From: a virus
Strand: one strand, 5' to 3'
Virus record (IMG/VR): IMGVR_UViG_3300021440_000122
Location: 1-23,874 of that record
DNA: 23,874 nt
Part shown: positions 1-7,663 of the stretch, in pieces
Layout: every line of letters begins with the position of its first letter
Numbering within the stretch: the stretch's first letter is position 1
Program-made: the position numbers and the translations under genes
Notes under the pieces: generated by a model
Told to the model about the DNA's origin: nothing
Database searches by the model: none
What the model saw: only the letters and a program-made list of their open reading frames with translations

Positions 1-24
1 GAACCCTCAGCGGCGACGCACTGA
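1..24 (+). CDS. 3' end of an upstream gene (partial)
   Basis: Frame 1 is open from the window edge to a TGA at 22-24 and reads EPSAATH before the stop. The next start codon lies one base further on, the same near-touching spacing seen between the later genes of this strand. Only seven residues are visible, so no function can be given. The frame used by the next gene is also open back to the window edge, so this short tail could be a chance open frame. Confidence 0.3.
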   Translation, partial: EPSAATH

Positions 25-25
25 A

Positions 26-1480
26 ATGCGCCCCTTTCTTTCACCGCGCAGGCCGAGGGTTGGAGCGACTGCGAGCGGGTCAACCACGCTGATCGGTGCG
101 TCTGACATCACGTACTTGGGAAAGTACTACCTGTCAGACCACAACGGTGGGTTTATCCATGGCTTCGGGCTGCGTCGCGTGGCGGGACAGGTGCGCTTCA
201 TGACGATGCAGCATTATCCGAATTCCAACATCGTCGAATGGGCCAAGCCGTCGAGCTACGATTCGACCATCACGTCATCGGATCGGACGAACAACTGGGA
301 TACCGCGTCGGTAATCAGCCAGCAGCAGGGAAGTCGGTCATCTCTGACGTGGGATTGGGCGCAGAACCGGCTGTGCATTTCTCAGGCGGTGGACTATGAC
401 GCCTATGTCGGCAACTTGCAGTTCTGCACGCTGTCGGAGGGAGGTTCAACCGTAACCAGTCCCAAGAAACTGACGCTTGAGAACGTGAATGACCGCCAAG
501 GCATGAGCGGAATTATGAACGTGCCGAGCGCCTTCCAGAGTGCGTACAGCTTTGAGCCGTACATTCTGGCAGGCGGTGGGTACTCCAGCAGGCAGGGCAG
601 CGCAACGACTTCTATGGGATTCTCCTGCTGGGCGTTTCCCAACTACGTGCCTTATCTGGCCTCATCGCCGAGCAATCCCGACATCAACACCGTGGGCGCG
701 ACAATACTGTCTAGCACGTATCGTCTGTGCTCTTACCACGATCATCAGAATCGCGGCGTTGTCGGCTGGTACAACTACACGGCGACGGCGGACGGGACGA
801 CCAACGACGACTACCCGCTGTATCCGTCGCACAACTCGGGTATGGGATCGACCGGCATCACCAACTACAACTTCACCGCCTCGCACTCATCGGGTGCTAT
901 TGGCCCTATCACGTACTATGACGGTGGCGATCCGCGAGACAATCCCGGCAGCGGTGTGAACCCTGTTGCAGCGCCAAAATTCATCCCGTTCACCACGGGT
1001 GGACCTACTGGCGGTTCGCCGTACTACAACTTCGCGCAGCCGTTCAACGTAGACAAGATGCACTGGTCATCGGGAACCGCGTACCCGTGGGTATGGGGCG
1101 ACATGTACTGCGGTGGCGCATTCCTGTACGGATCGAAGCGCGGCATTCTGCATGTCAATAACGCGATGCTAGGCAAGAACTACTACCACGGCAGCGCGGG
1201 CCACTTCGAGCAGCGCATGAACGAGCTGCACATAATCGACCCCATCGACATCAAGGATGCCGCCAACGGGTCACTTGATCCGACGACGATTCAGCCGACC
1301 TACATCATCCCGCTGGTGGAAACGCTGACCACGAACGGGATCGAGGACCAGTATCAGCCGACTACGGGCGCGGCCTACGACTACACCAGCAACATCCTGT
1401 ATGTGTGCGTCGGTCAGGGCGAAACTGGCCCCGGCGCGGTGCGTGACTTCATCATCTACGCCTATTCGGTGGCCGCATGA
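26..1480 (+). CDS. Phage structural-type protein of unknown function, beta-rich
   Basis: A 484-residue protein I do not recognise. After a short arginine/proline-rich N-terminus it is rich in Gly, Ser, Thr, Tyr, Trp and Asn with few charged residues and no long helices. This is typical of beta-structured phage appendage or receptor-binding proteins. No signal peptide or membrane segment is seen. The C-terminal part (about residues 395-484) has Asp/Ile-rich strands and ends in VAA. Its stop overlaps the start of the glycine-rich protein gene by 4 bases, so the two are probably translationally coupled and may work together at the virion surface. The start is uncertain: there is no clear Shine-Dalgarno site before this ATG, and the same frame stays open upstream to the window edge. 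Confidence 0.7.
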   Translation: MRPFLSPRRPRVGATASGSTTLIGASDITYLGKYYLSDHNGGFIHGFGLRRVAGQVRFMTMQHYPNSNIVEWAKPSSYDSTITSSDRTNNWDTASVISQQQGSRSSLTWDWAQNRLCISQAVDYDAYVGNLQFCTLSEGGSTVTSPKKLTLENVNDRQGMSGIMNVPSAFQSAYSFEPYILAGGGYSSRQGSATTSMGFSCWAFPNYVPYLASSPSNPDINTVGATILSSTYRLCSYHDHQNRGVVGWYNYTATADGTTNDDYPLYPSHNSGMGSTGITNYNFTASHSSGAIGPITYYDGGDPRDNPGSGVNPVAAPKFIPFTTGGPTGGSPYYNFAQPFNVDKMHWSSGTAYPWVWGDMYCGGAFLYGSKRGILHVNNAMLGKNYYHGSAGHFEQRMNELHIIDPIDIKDAANGSLDPTTIQPTYIIPLVETLTTNGIEDQYQPTTGAAYDYTSNILYVCVGQGETGPGAVRDFIIYAYSVAA

Positions 1481-2367
1481 GCACAGATGTTGATTACCTG
1501 CTGGTTGGCGGCGGTGGTGGTGGACATGATTCCGTAGGCGGTGGCGGTGGCGGTGGTGGCGTTGTTTCTGGAACAGCCACTGCACTTGCTGACGGCACCT
1601 ATGCCGTTGTCATCGGCGCAGGCGGAATCCATGAGTCGCAGTACACCACACCATCCTCTGCGAGCGACGGTGGCGATTCGACTTGGAACTCACTGACTGC
1701 CGGTGGCGGTGGTGGTGGCGGTGATCGTGACGCATTCACCGGAACGCATGTCGGTCGCGATGGTCGAGCGACAAACGGAAATGGCGGTGGTGGCGGTGGT
1801 GGAAACGGCGTTGTCGCAGGCGGTAGCGGGAATGGTTCTGGATACGCTGGCGGCAACGCTGACGGCGGAGCGGGAAATTCTCGTGGTGGCGGCGGTGGCG
1901 GCGCAGGTGCTGTAGGCGGGAACGCTGTTGACGCTGGCGCTCCTGGTGACGGCGGTGCGGGCGCGAGTAGCTCCATCAGCGGATCATCGGTCACTTATGG
2001 CGGCGGTGGTGGTGGCGGCGGTGCAAGTACGGGCGGTTCTGGCGGTTCTGGCGGTGGCGGTGCAGGCGGCACCAATTCCGCAGCAGCCACAGCGGGCACT
2101 GCAAACAAGGGCGGTGGCGGCGGTGGCGGTGGTCACGGTGGTGGTTCTGGCGCTGACGGCGGCACAGGCGTTGTCATCCTTCGCTACCTCACGGCGGCTG
2201 CATCGGCGACTGGCGGAACGATCACAACCAGTGGCAGCTACACCATTCACACGTTCACGTCGAACGGGAATTTCGTACTCACGGCGGCAGCAGCCGGAAT
2301 CACAGACCCCCAACTTCAAGCAATGTCGCGTGGTATGCCTCGCGGAATGAACAGAGGAATGAACTGA
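1477..2367 (+). CDS. Glycine-rich phage adhesin-like protein
   Basis: A 296-residue protein. It starts with a short hydrophobic strand (VDYLLV) leading into runs of 6-8 glycines, then strand segments alternating with Gly-rich blocks to about residue 230. The C-terminal part (about 228-270) has a GTGVVILRY strand followed by a TGGTITTSGSYTIHTFTSNG segment. This layout matches the glycine-rich domain family found in phage tail-tip and fibre proteins. In T4-like gp38 adhesins, comparable glycine runs pack as polyglycine II helices that present receptor-binding loops (family knowledge). The last residues are a MSRGMPRGMNRGMN tail, an Arg-Gly-Met near-repeat. The ATG overlaps the previous stop (ATGA). 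Receptor binding is inferred; the glycine-rich fold type is fairly secure. Confidence 0.8.
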   Translation: MSTDVDYLLVGGGGGGHDSVGGGGGGGGVVSGTATALADGTYAVVIGAGGIHESQYTTPSSASDGGDSTWNSLTAGGGGGGGDRDAFTGTHVGRDGRATNGNGGGGGGGNGVVAGGSGNGSGYAGGNADGGAGNSRGGGGGGAGAVGGNAVDAGAPGDGGAGASSSISGSSVTYGGGGGGGGASTGGSGGSGGGGAGGTNSAAATAGTANKGGGGGGGGHGGGSGADGGTGVVILRYLTAAASATGGTITTSGSYTIHTFTSNGNFVLTAAAAGITDPQLQAMSRGMPRGMNRGMN

Positions 2368-2368
2368 C

Positions 2369-3658
2369 ATGTATCAGCTTGCAAAATACGCCACGGCGAC
2401 AACGATTTACTTCAGCATGGTCAAGCGCGGGGTCGTTGACCTTGCGCAGTCTGCGGACTGGACGCCTGCCACGGGCGATACCAAGATCAGCATCAACGGC
2501 GGCACGCTTGCCAACACCACGAACAATCCCGCGATTGTCGCTGGCACCAATGGCGTGTTGTGGTCGCTGGCGCTCACTACGGGCGAACTGACTGGAGCGG
2601 ACATTCGCATTCAGATCGTCGATAGCGCGACCAAGGCTGTGGAAGATCAGTCTCTGACGGTCTACACGTACGGCAACGCGTCGGCGAAGATCGTGGCGGA
2701 CTACTCCACGGCAGCGCTCGGTGCGCTGATGCCGACAACCGCTGGCCGCACGCTGGACGTATCAACTGGCGGCGAGGCTGGAATGGATTGGGCGAACATT
2801 GGCAGCCCGACGACGACTGTGAATCTGTCCGGCACTAGTACTAAGGCGGTTGAGCCTACGGTTGCCGGCAGAACGCTGGACGTAGCGAGCACTGGCGAGG
2901 CGGGGCTGGACTTCAACAACGTCAACCTGCCGGTGGGTCCGGTGCCGGTGGTGGGCATCATCGAGAATGGCACGCTTCAGAGCGCGACCTCGACAACGGC
3001 GGTACTGCGAAGCGCGACCAACTTCGCTGACAACCTCATCAATGGCGCGGTCATCGTCATCACTGGCGGAACTGGTGCAGGCCAGACGCGCCTGATCGTG
3101 GCGAGCGTGAACAGCAGCGATACGGTCACTGTTGATCCCGCATGGACCACGACGCCGGACAATACTTCCACGTACATCGTGGCAGCCGCACCGCCAGCGC
3201 CAACGTCGAGCAGCTACCTGCAAACGGTCCTGCTGTCGGTGGGTACTGGCACGGGTCAGGTGAACCTGAGCAGCGGCAACGTACCGGCGACGGTTGCGGG
3301 CGCGGTGGGCTCGGTTACAGGCAACGTGGGCGGCAATGTCGTCGGCAGCGTGGGAAGTGTCACGGGGGCTGTTGGATCAGTGACCGGGAACGTAGGCGGA
3401 AACGTGGTGGGCACCGTGGCAGGCGTCACGCCAGCCACTACTGCCGGAATCCTCACCACCGCGCTTACCGAGTCCTACGCCGCAGACGGTGCAGCCGGAA
3501 CGCTGTCGCAAATTCTGTTCGGCTTGCAGGCATTCCTGCAGGAGCGGGCAGTGTCGGGCACAACGCTCACGGTCAAGAAATTGGACGGCAGCACCACGGC
3601 GATGACTTTCACGCTGAACGATGGCACCTCGCCGACAAGCCTGACCCGCGCAACCTGA
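2369..3658 (+). CDS. Phage structural-type protein with GSVTGNVGGNVVG repeats
   Basis: A 429-residue protein in three visible parts. Residues 1-100 are a beta-rich N-terminal domain of the type found at the start of phage baseplate or fibre proteins. Residues about 110-280 carry two copies of a motif around AGRTLDV followed by GEAG(M/L)D, and then a Gly/Thr/Val-rich domain. Residues about 305-350 are a low-complexity Gly/Val/Ser repeat, followed by a short C-terminal domain with a helix (GTLSQILFGLQAFLQERAV) and a strand-rich end. An AGAGGA-like ribosome site lies about ten bases before the ATG, inside the end of the previous gene. No enzyme motif is seen. A virion surface or fibre role is inferred from composition and from the neighbouring adhesin-like gene. 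Confidence 0.75.
   Translation: MYQLAKYATATTIYFSMVKRGVVDLAQSADWTPATGDTKISINGGTLANTTNNPAIVAGTNGVLWSLALTTGELTGADIRIQIVDSATKAVEDQSLTVYTYGNASAKIVADYSTAALGALMPTTAGRTLDVSTGGEAGMDWANIGSPTTTVNLSGTSTKAVEPTVAGRTLDVASTGEAGLDFNNVNLPVGPVPVVGIIENGTLQSATSTTAVLRSATNFADNLINGAVIVITGGTGAGQTRLIVASVNSSDTVTVDPAWTTTPDNTSTYIVAAAPPAPTSSSYLQTVLLSVGTGTGQVNLSSGNVPATVAGAVGSVTGNVGGNVVGSVGSVTGAVGSVTGNVGGNVVGTVAGVTPATTAGILTTALTESYAADGAAGTLSQILFGLQAFLQERAVSGTTLTVKKLDGSTTAMTFTLNDGTSPTSLTRAT
3308..3412 (+). repeat. Two copies of a 13-residue coding repeat, 66-base period
   Basis: The peptide GSVTGNVGGNVVG is encoded at 3308-3346 and again at 3374-3412, separated by a related GSV/GAV segment. The 13 residues are identical, yet 10 of the 13 codons differ by silent changes between the two copies. 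Confidence 0.85.
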
Positions 3659-3659
3659 T

Positions 3660-4160
3660 ATGGCCGCAGCGGACCTCATCAGCCTGGGAATTGGAAGCCC
3701 TGCCGGGATCAGGGCTTTCGTGCTGGTCGGGCTGTCGTCGGATGGCAGTGGGCCCCCGCCTACCCCGCCTCCTGCTGCCCAGAACTCTGGCGGTTACGGA
3801 TGGTGGCCCGACTTCGAGCACGTCCAGCGCCAGCGGGCCAAGCGCAAACGCGAGATCGAGGAGCTAGAGGCCGAGGCCGAGCGCATCGCCGACGCCACGA
3901 CACGGGAGATTTACCGCCTTGAGCGCGAACGCGATGCGAAAGAGGCCGACGCAGCTGATTTGGCGCGATTGCAGGCGCTGGCGGACCAGTACGCGGGCAA
4001 GGTGCAGGAACTGTCGAAAGACGCCCGTATTGCGATCCTGAACGCTCAGGACGCACGCACGCGCAACTCCCTGGAGCAAATGCGCCGCGTGGTCGAACGC
4101 GAGCTGAACGACGAAATGCTGGCGATCCAGCAGGTGGTTCTGCTGCTGATGGTGGATTGA
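3660..4160 (+). CDS. Small coiled-coil phage protein, function unknown
   Basis: A 166-residue protein starting one base after the previous stop. The first 50 residues are non-polar with a proline-rich stretch (GPPPTPPPAAQN) and a GGYGWWPDFEHV segment. From about residue 55 to 135 it is a highly charged, alanine/glutamate/arginine-rich helix with heptad-like spacing, clearly a coiled coil. It ends in a hydrophobic tail (MLAIQQVVLLLMVD). No catalytic motif or signal peptide is seen. It is the last gene before a 48-base gap and the scaffold gene. It could be a chaperone or minor structural partner of the appendage proteins encoded upstream; that role is inferred only from position. Confidence 0.7.
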   Translation: MAAADLISLGIGSPAGIRAFVLVGLSSDGSGPPPTPPPAAQNSGGYGWWPDFEHVQRQRAKRKREIEELEAEAERIADATTREIYRLERERDAKEADAADLARLQALADQYAGKVQELSKDARIAILNAQDARTRNSLEQMRRVVERELNDEMLAIQQVVLLLMVD

Positions 4161-4208
4161 TCGAAAACCGACTTAGGGCGGCTTCCCTATGACACTGGAG
4201 TATGGTAT

Positions 4209-5060
4209 ATGGAAAACACTGGCCTAGAGCCTGCGAACGCTGAAAACAATGCCCTTGCTGATGCAGCCCCGGTGGATACTGGGGCCGACGATGCAAGTGG
4301 TGCGGACCCTGCACCCGCTGCCGCTGAAACCGGCAAGCCTGACACCCGCGACAAGGTGCAGGAGCGTTTCGACAAACTCACACGCGAAAAGTACGAAGGT
4401 TTGAGCAGGGCCGAGCGTGCCGAATACCGAGCGCAGATGCTGGAACAGCAACTGGCGCAGTTTCAGGCACAAGCGCAAACACAGACGGTCGCGCCGTCCA
4501 ACGATTACCCCTCGCTCGAATCCGTTGGCTACGATGAAGCCAAGCACGCGACAGCCGTCGCCGCTTGGAGCGCAAAGCAGGCACGCGACGCCGCGAGGGC
4601 AGAGCTGCAAGCCGAACGCGAATCTGCAACACGCGAACAGACCTACCGGGAATGGGAGCGCAAGCAGGCTGAATTCATCAAGTCCAAGCCGGACTACGTG
4701 GAAAAGGTAGGCAGCCTGCCTCCAAGCCTGATGACAAACGCGCTGGCGGATGAAATCAAGGCAAGCCCGATGGGGCCGGAAGTGGCGTATTACCTGTCTG
4801 AAAATCTGGACAAGCTGGCAGCGATCAAAGACCTGCCGGCCAGACAACAGGCTCGCGAGATCGGACGTATTGAGGCAAGGCTTGAAGCACTGAAAGCTGC
4901 CCCGCCGCCTGTGAGTAAGGCACCGCCGCCACCTGCCAAGATTGAATCAGCCGCATCGACAGGTGCAGCCGATCCAACATCTCCCGATAGCGACAAAATG
5001 TCGGCAGATGAATGGCTAAAGCGGCGGGTGAAACAGGTACACAAACTCAATCAAAGGTAA
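4209..5060 (+). CDS. Head scaffolding protein, P22 gp8-like in type
   Basis: A 283-residue protein, close to the roughly 300 residues of P22 scaffold. It has an acidic, alanine-rich N-terminus (about 1-45) and a long charged helical region (about 55-160) rich in Glu, Gln, Arg and Ala. A proline/alanine linker (about 230-255) leads to a short basic C-terminal helix (DEWLKRRVKQVHKLNQR). In P22 a positively charged C-terminal helix-loop-helix of scaffold binds the coat protein (family knowledge). The gene sits directly before the coat gene, as expected for a scaffold. A GGAG site eight bases before the ATG supports this start. Sequence identity to a specific scaffold family was not tested. Procapsid assembly in the cytoplasm is the inferred role. 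Confidence 0.8.
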   Translation: MENTGLEPANAENNALADAAPVDTGADDASGADPAPAAAETGKPDTRDKVQERFDKLTREKYEGLSRAERAEYRAQMLEQQLAQFQAQAQTQTVAPSNDYPSLESVGYDEAKHATAVAAWSAKQARDAARAELQAERESATREQTYREWERKQAEFIKSKPDYVEKVGSLPPSLMTNALADEIKASPMGPEVAYYLSENLDKLAAIKDLPARQQAREIGRIEARLEALKAAPPPVSKAPPPPAKIESAASTGAADPTSPDSDKMSADEWLKRRVKQVHKLNQR

Positions 5061-5066
5061 CAAGTC

Positions 5067-6329
5067 ATGGCCGGTACAATTCTCACCCCTACGCAGATTC
5101 TCCGCGAATCCCAGCGGTATCTGCACGCCAATCTGAGCCTCATCGGCAACGTGCAGCGTGATTACGATGACCGTTTTGCAGGCAGTGGCGCAAAGCCGGG
5201 AACGTCACTGAACATTCGCCTGCCGCCGAAGTACGCCGCGCAGAACGGCGCGACCTACGTTGATCAGAACTACGTGGAACGCTCAACCCCGCTGACCTGT
5301 GCGACGCAGACTCACATCGGCGTGAGCTTCACCAGCGTTGACCTCACCATGTCGTTGAACGACTTTGGCGACAAGTTCCTGAAGCCGCAGATGGCGCAGC
5401 TTGCCTCGTACATCGAGGGTCAGTGCGCTGCCTACGCTTACAAGAAGATCGCCAACTACACGGGCACGACTTCCACCAGCATGACCTATCTGGCATTCCA
5501 GCAGAACGGCCAGCGCCTGACGGAAGCCCTTGCACCGACCTCTGACCGTGCCGCACTGGTCAACCCGCTGTCTGCCGTCAACTTCATGGACGCGACCAAG
5601 GGCTTGTTCCAGGACACCAGCGCGATCCGTGAGCAGTGGCGCGAGCGAATGATGGGTCGTACCGGCGGCTTCGACGTGTACGAAAACACGCTGATCCCGA
5701 CGCACACGATGGGCACGCTGGCGGGTACTCCGCTGACCACTGGCACCACGCTGGGCACGTCGACCACTGCGAATACATGGGTATCGCAGACCGATATGTC
5801 TGTTGACGGTGCGACTTCGGCGACCACGCTGAAGGCTGGCGACGTAATCACGTTCGGCACAACTGCTGCGGGTCTGGTGGATTGCCACCCTGAGACAAAG
5901 ACCAGCTACGGTCGCTTGAAGAACTTTGTCGTTCAGTCCGATGTGACGCTCTCGACCACGGCCAACGCCTACACGGTGACCGTCAAGCCGGGCGTCATCT
6001 ACGGCAGCGGCAATGCCTACCAGAATTGCATCCTCACCAACGCGAACACGGACAACATGACCGTGACGCTGTTTGGTGCGGCTGGCACTTCGGTCGGCCA
6101 GTCGTTGTTCCTGCACAAGGACTCCTTCGCGTTCGTTACCGCTGACTTGGAAGATGTCAGCAAGTACGGCGCATGGGGTGCGCGTGGCACGATGGACGGC
6201 ATTTCGATGCGTATTGCCCGCCAGTGGTCGGCATCGACCGACATCGTGGCGAGCCGCATTGACGTGCTTTGGGGCTTCGCTGAAATCTACCCAGAGCTGG
6301 CATCCCGCCACATCAACGCGCTGACCTAA
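5067..6329 (+). CDS. Major capsid protein, P22 coat-like
   Basis: A 420-residue protein, near the 430 residues of P22 gp5. The N-terminal segment (ILRESQRYLHANLSLIGNVQ), the DYDDRFAG and GTSLNIRLPP stretches, and the following segment with VSFTSVDLTMSLNDFGDKF match the P22 coat family in type and order (HK97 fold with an added I-domain, by family knowledge). The middle, about residues 215-330, is Thr/Gly-rich and beta-like, where P22 coat carries its inserted domain. The C-terminus has an RIARQWSASTDIVASRIDVLWGFA segment typical of these coat proteins. The gene directly follows the scaffold gene with a 6-base gap and an AAAGGTAAC ribosome site, and is followed by an intrinsic terminator. Confidence 0.92.
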   Translation: MAGTILTPTQILRESQRYLHANLSLIGNVQRDYDDRFAGSGAKPGTSLNIRLPPKYAAQNGATYVDQNYVERSTPLTCATQTHIGVSFTSVDLTMSLNDFGDKFLKPQMAQLASYIEGQCAAYAYKKIANYTGTTSTSMTYLAFQQNGQRLTEALAPTSDRAALVNPLSAVNFMDATKGLFQDTSAIREQWRERMMGRTGGFDVYENTLIPTHTMGTLAGTPLTTGTTLGTSTTANTWVSQTDMSVDGATSATTLKAGDVITFGTTAAGLVDCHPETKTSYGRLKNFVVQSDVTLSTTANAYTVTVKPGVIYGSGNAYQNCILTNANTDNMTVTLFGAAGTSVGQSLFLHKDSFAFVTADLEDVSKYGAWGARGTMDGISMRIARQWSASTDIVASRIDVLWGFAEIYPELASRHINALT

Positions 6330-6346
6330 GCGCCTGCAACAAGAGG

Positions 6347-6372
6347 GGGCCGGGTAACACCGGCCCTTTCTT
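6347..6372 (+). terminator. Intrinsic terminator after the capsid gene
   Basis: A 7-bp GC stem (GGGCCGG at 6347-6353, CCGGCCC at 6360-6366) encloses a six-base loop and is followed at once by TTTCTT. It lies 17 bases after the coat stop codon. It probably lowers transcription into the downstream genes relative to coat, since no obvious promoter follows before position 6384. Confidence 0.85.
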
Positions 6373-6383
6373 CAAGAGGAATT

Positions 6384-7130
6384 ATGGCTTTCAAGAAAAG
6401 AGAAACGACCGAACCGGCCAAGCGGATTCACGCCTACGTAGCGACACCTGCATACGATGGGAGGGTGCTGACGGATTACGCTATTTCATTGGCCGAGAGC
6501 ATCCAGCACGCGACCTTACATGGCATACAGACAACTGCTGCCGTTATGGGGAATGGCGCATTCATCGAGCTGGCGCGGAATACTTTCGTTCAGCTTTTCC
6601 TGAAAACTGACTGCACTCACCTGTTTTTCATTGACGCTGACTTACGATGGGAGGCACGCGCCTATTCTGGCTTGCTGGCATCCGGCTTGCCGATTTGCGC
6701 TGGCGTGTACCCCAAGCGGCAAGACCCTGAAGAATTCCCATGCCACTGGATGAACAACGAAGATGGCACCATCCAGATGGCTGAATCATGGGTAGTTTGT
6801 GATCGTGTTCCCACTGGCTTTCTGTGCATCGAGCGCCGGATTGTCGAGGAAATGGTCAAGGACTGCCGGATGATCGGCGCGAAAACGGAAGTTTCCGAGA
6901 CGCAGCCCTACCTGTTTGAGACATACATCAACGAGCGCAGTGATTTCGTCGGCGAGGACTTCGCATTCTGCGCCAAGTACGTCGAAAAGTACGGGCGCGG
7001 CATCCCTGTCTATCCTGATTTCAACTTCACGCATGGCGTGCGGTGGAAAGGCAACATGCACGAATGGTTGAACAAGCTGGCAGAAACTGCACAGGCGAAG
7101 CAGGCTGCCGAGACATCGGTGGCCGCATGA
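6384..7130 (+). CDS. Glycosyltransferase-like protein (GT-A type)
   Basis: A 248-residue protein with features of a GT-A fold sugar transferase. There is a first strand with HAYVATPAYDG (16-26). A hydrophobic strand ends in the acidic motif FFIDADL, with DAD at 84-86, the position of the nucleotide-sugar/metal-binding DxD. A CAGVYPKR segment follows (105-112), then VPTGFLCIERRIVE, a GED motif at 190-192 (candidate catalytic acid region) and a histidine (H217) after a strand pair. There is no signal peptide or membrane anchor, so it acts in the cytoplasm. An AAGAGGA site precedes the ATG. It overlaps the methyltransferase-like gene by 4 bases. The substrate is unknown: a virion protein, modified DNA or a cell-surface glycan are all possible. 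Confidence 0.8.
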   Translation: MAFKKRETTEPAKRIHAYVATPAYDGRVLTDYAISLAESIQHATLHGIQTTAAVMGNGAFIELARNTFVQLFLKTDCTHLFFIDADLRWEARAYSGLLASGLPICAGVYPKRQDPEEFPCHWMNNEDGTIQMAESWVVCDRVPTGFLCIERRIVEEMVKDCRMIGAKTEVSETQPYLFETYINERSDFVGEDFAFCAKYVEKYGRGIPVYPDFNFTHGVRWKGNMHEWLNKLAETAQAKQAAETSVAA

Positions 7131-7663
7131 ATGCGGTACTGAAGCCAGCCGAATACAGCGAACTGCTGATCGGCTGCGGCAACAGCCGAAAGAAGAAGGT
7201 CAAGCATGGCAATATCAGTCAGGAATGGCTGAACCTGACCACGCTGGATATCGACCCCAACTGCAAGCCGGATGTATTGCACGACTTGTCGAAGCTGCCG
7301 CTTCCGTTTGCAGACGAATCATTCGACGAGGTTCACGCCTATGAGGTGCTGGAGCACATGGGCGCACAAGGCGACTGGCGAGCGTTCTTCGACTTGTTCG
7401 CGGAGCTGTATCGCATCCTGAAGCCCGGTGGATTGCTGATCGGATCATGTCCGATGTGGGATTCCCCGTGGGCATGGGGCGATCCAGGGCATACCCGCAT
7501 CGTCAACAAGACCCAACTGCTGTATCTGAACCAGAAGCTCTATGAGGAAGTCGGCACCAACAGCCTGACCGACTATCGGCACTATTGGAAGGGCGATTTC
7601 GACATGCTGGCCCATGTTGAGCAGCCGGATACGTTCGGCTTTGTTCTGAAGGCGGTGAAATAA
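7127..7663 (+). CDS. Class I SAM-dependent methyltransferase-like protein
   Basis: A 178-residue protein showing the class I methyltransferase pattern: a short glycine loop LLIGCGNS (13-20), an acidic end of strand 2 (DID, 41-43), PDVLHDL (48-54) before PFADESFDEV, the central YEVLEHM (72-78) and the LKPGG turn (98-102). The start is set at the ATG that overlaps the glycosyltransferase stop (ATGA); a longer reading from 7043 would overlap the upstream gene by 88 bases. The pattern resembles the Methyltransf_11 type acting on small molecules or sugars more than a DNA methylase, as no DPPY/NPPF motif is seen. Coupled expression suggests that it methylates the product or substrate of the sugar transferase; that is inference. 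Confidence 0.82.
   Translation: MNAVLKPAEYSELLIGCGNSRKKKVKHGNISQEWLNLTTLDIDPNCKPDVLHDLSKLPLPFADESFDEVHAYEVLEHMGAQGDWRAFFDLFAELYRILKPGGLLIGSCPMWDSPWAWGDPGHTRIVNKTQLLYLNQKLYEEVGTNSLTDYRHYWKGDFDMLAHVEQPDTFGFVLKAVK

Noticed and set aside
26-3658. Diversity-generating retroelement with the 5' proteins as variable targets
   Set aside because: No reverse transcriptase, template repeat or C-type-lectin-like C-terminus is visible in the window.
4157-4193. Possible promoter (TTGATC and TATGAC) before the scaffold gene
   Set aside because: The two boxes are about 25 bases apart, too far for a sigma-70 promoter.
5283-6311. Long open frame (342 codons) on the minus strand opposite the coat gene
   Set aside because: It mirrors a well-supported coat gene, is arginine- and histidine-rich as expected for the reverse strand of GC-rich code, and has no family features.
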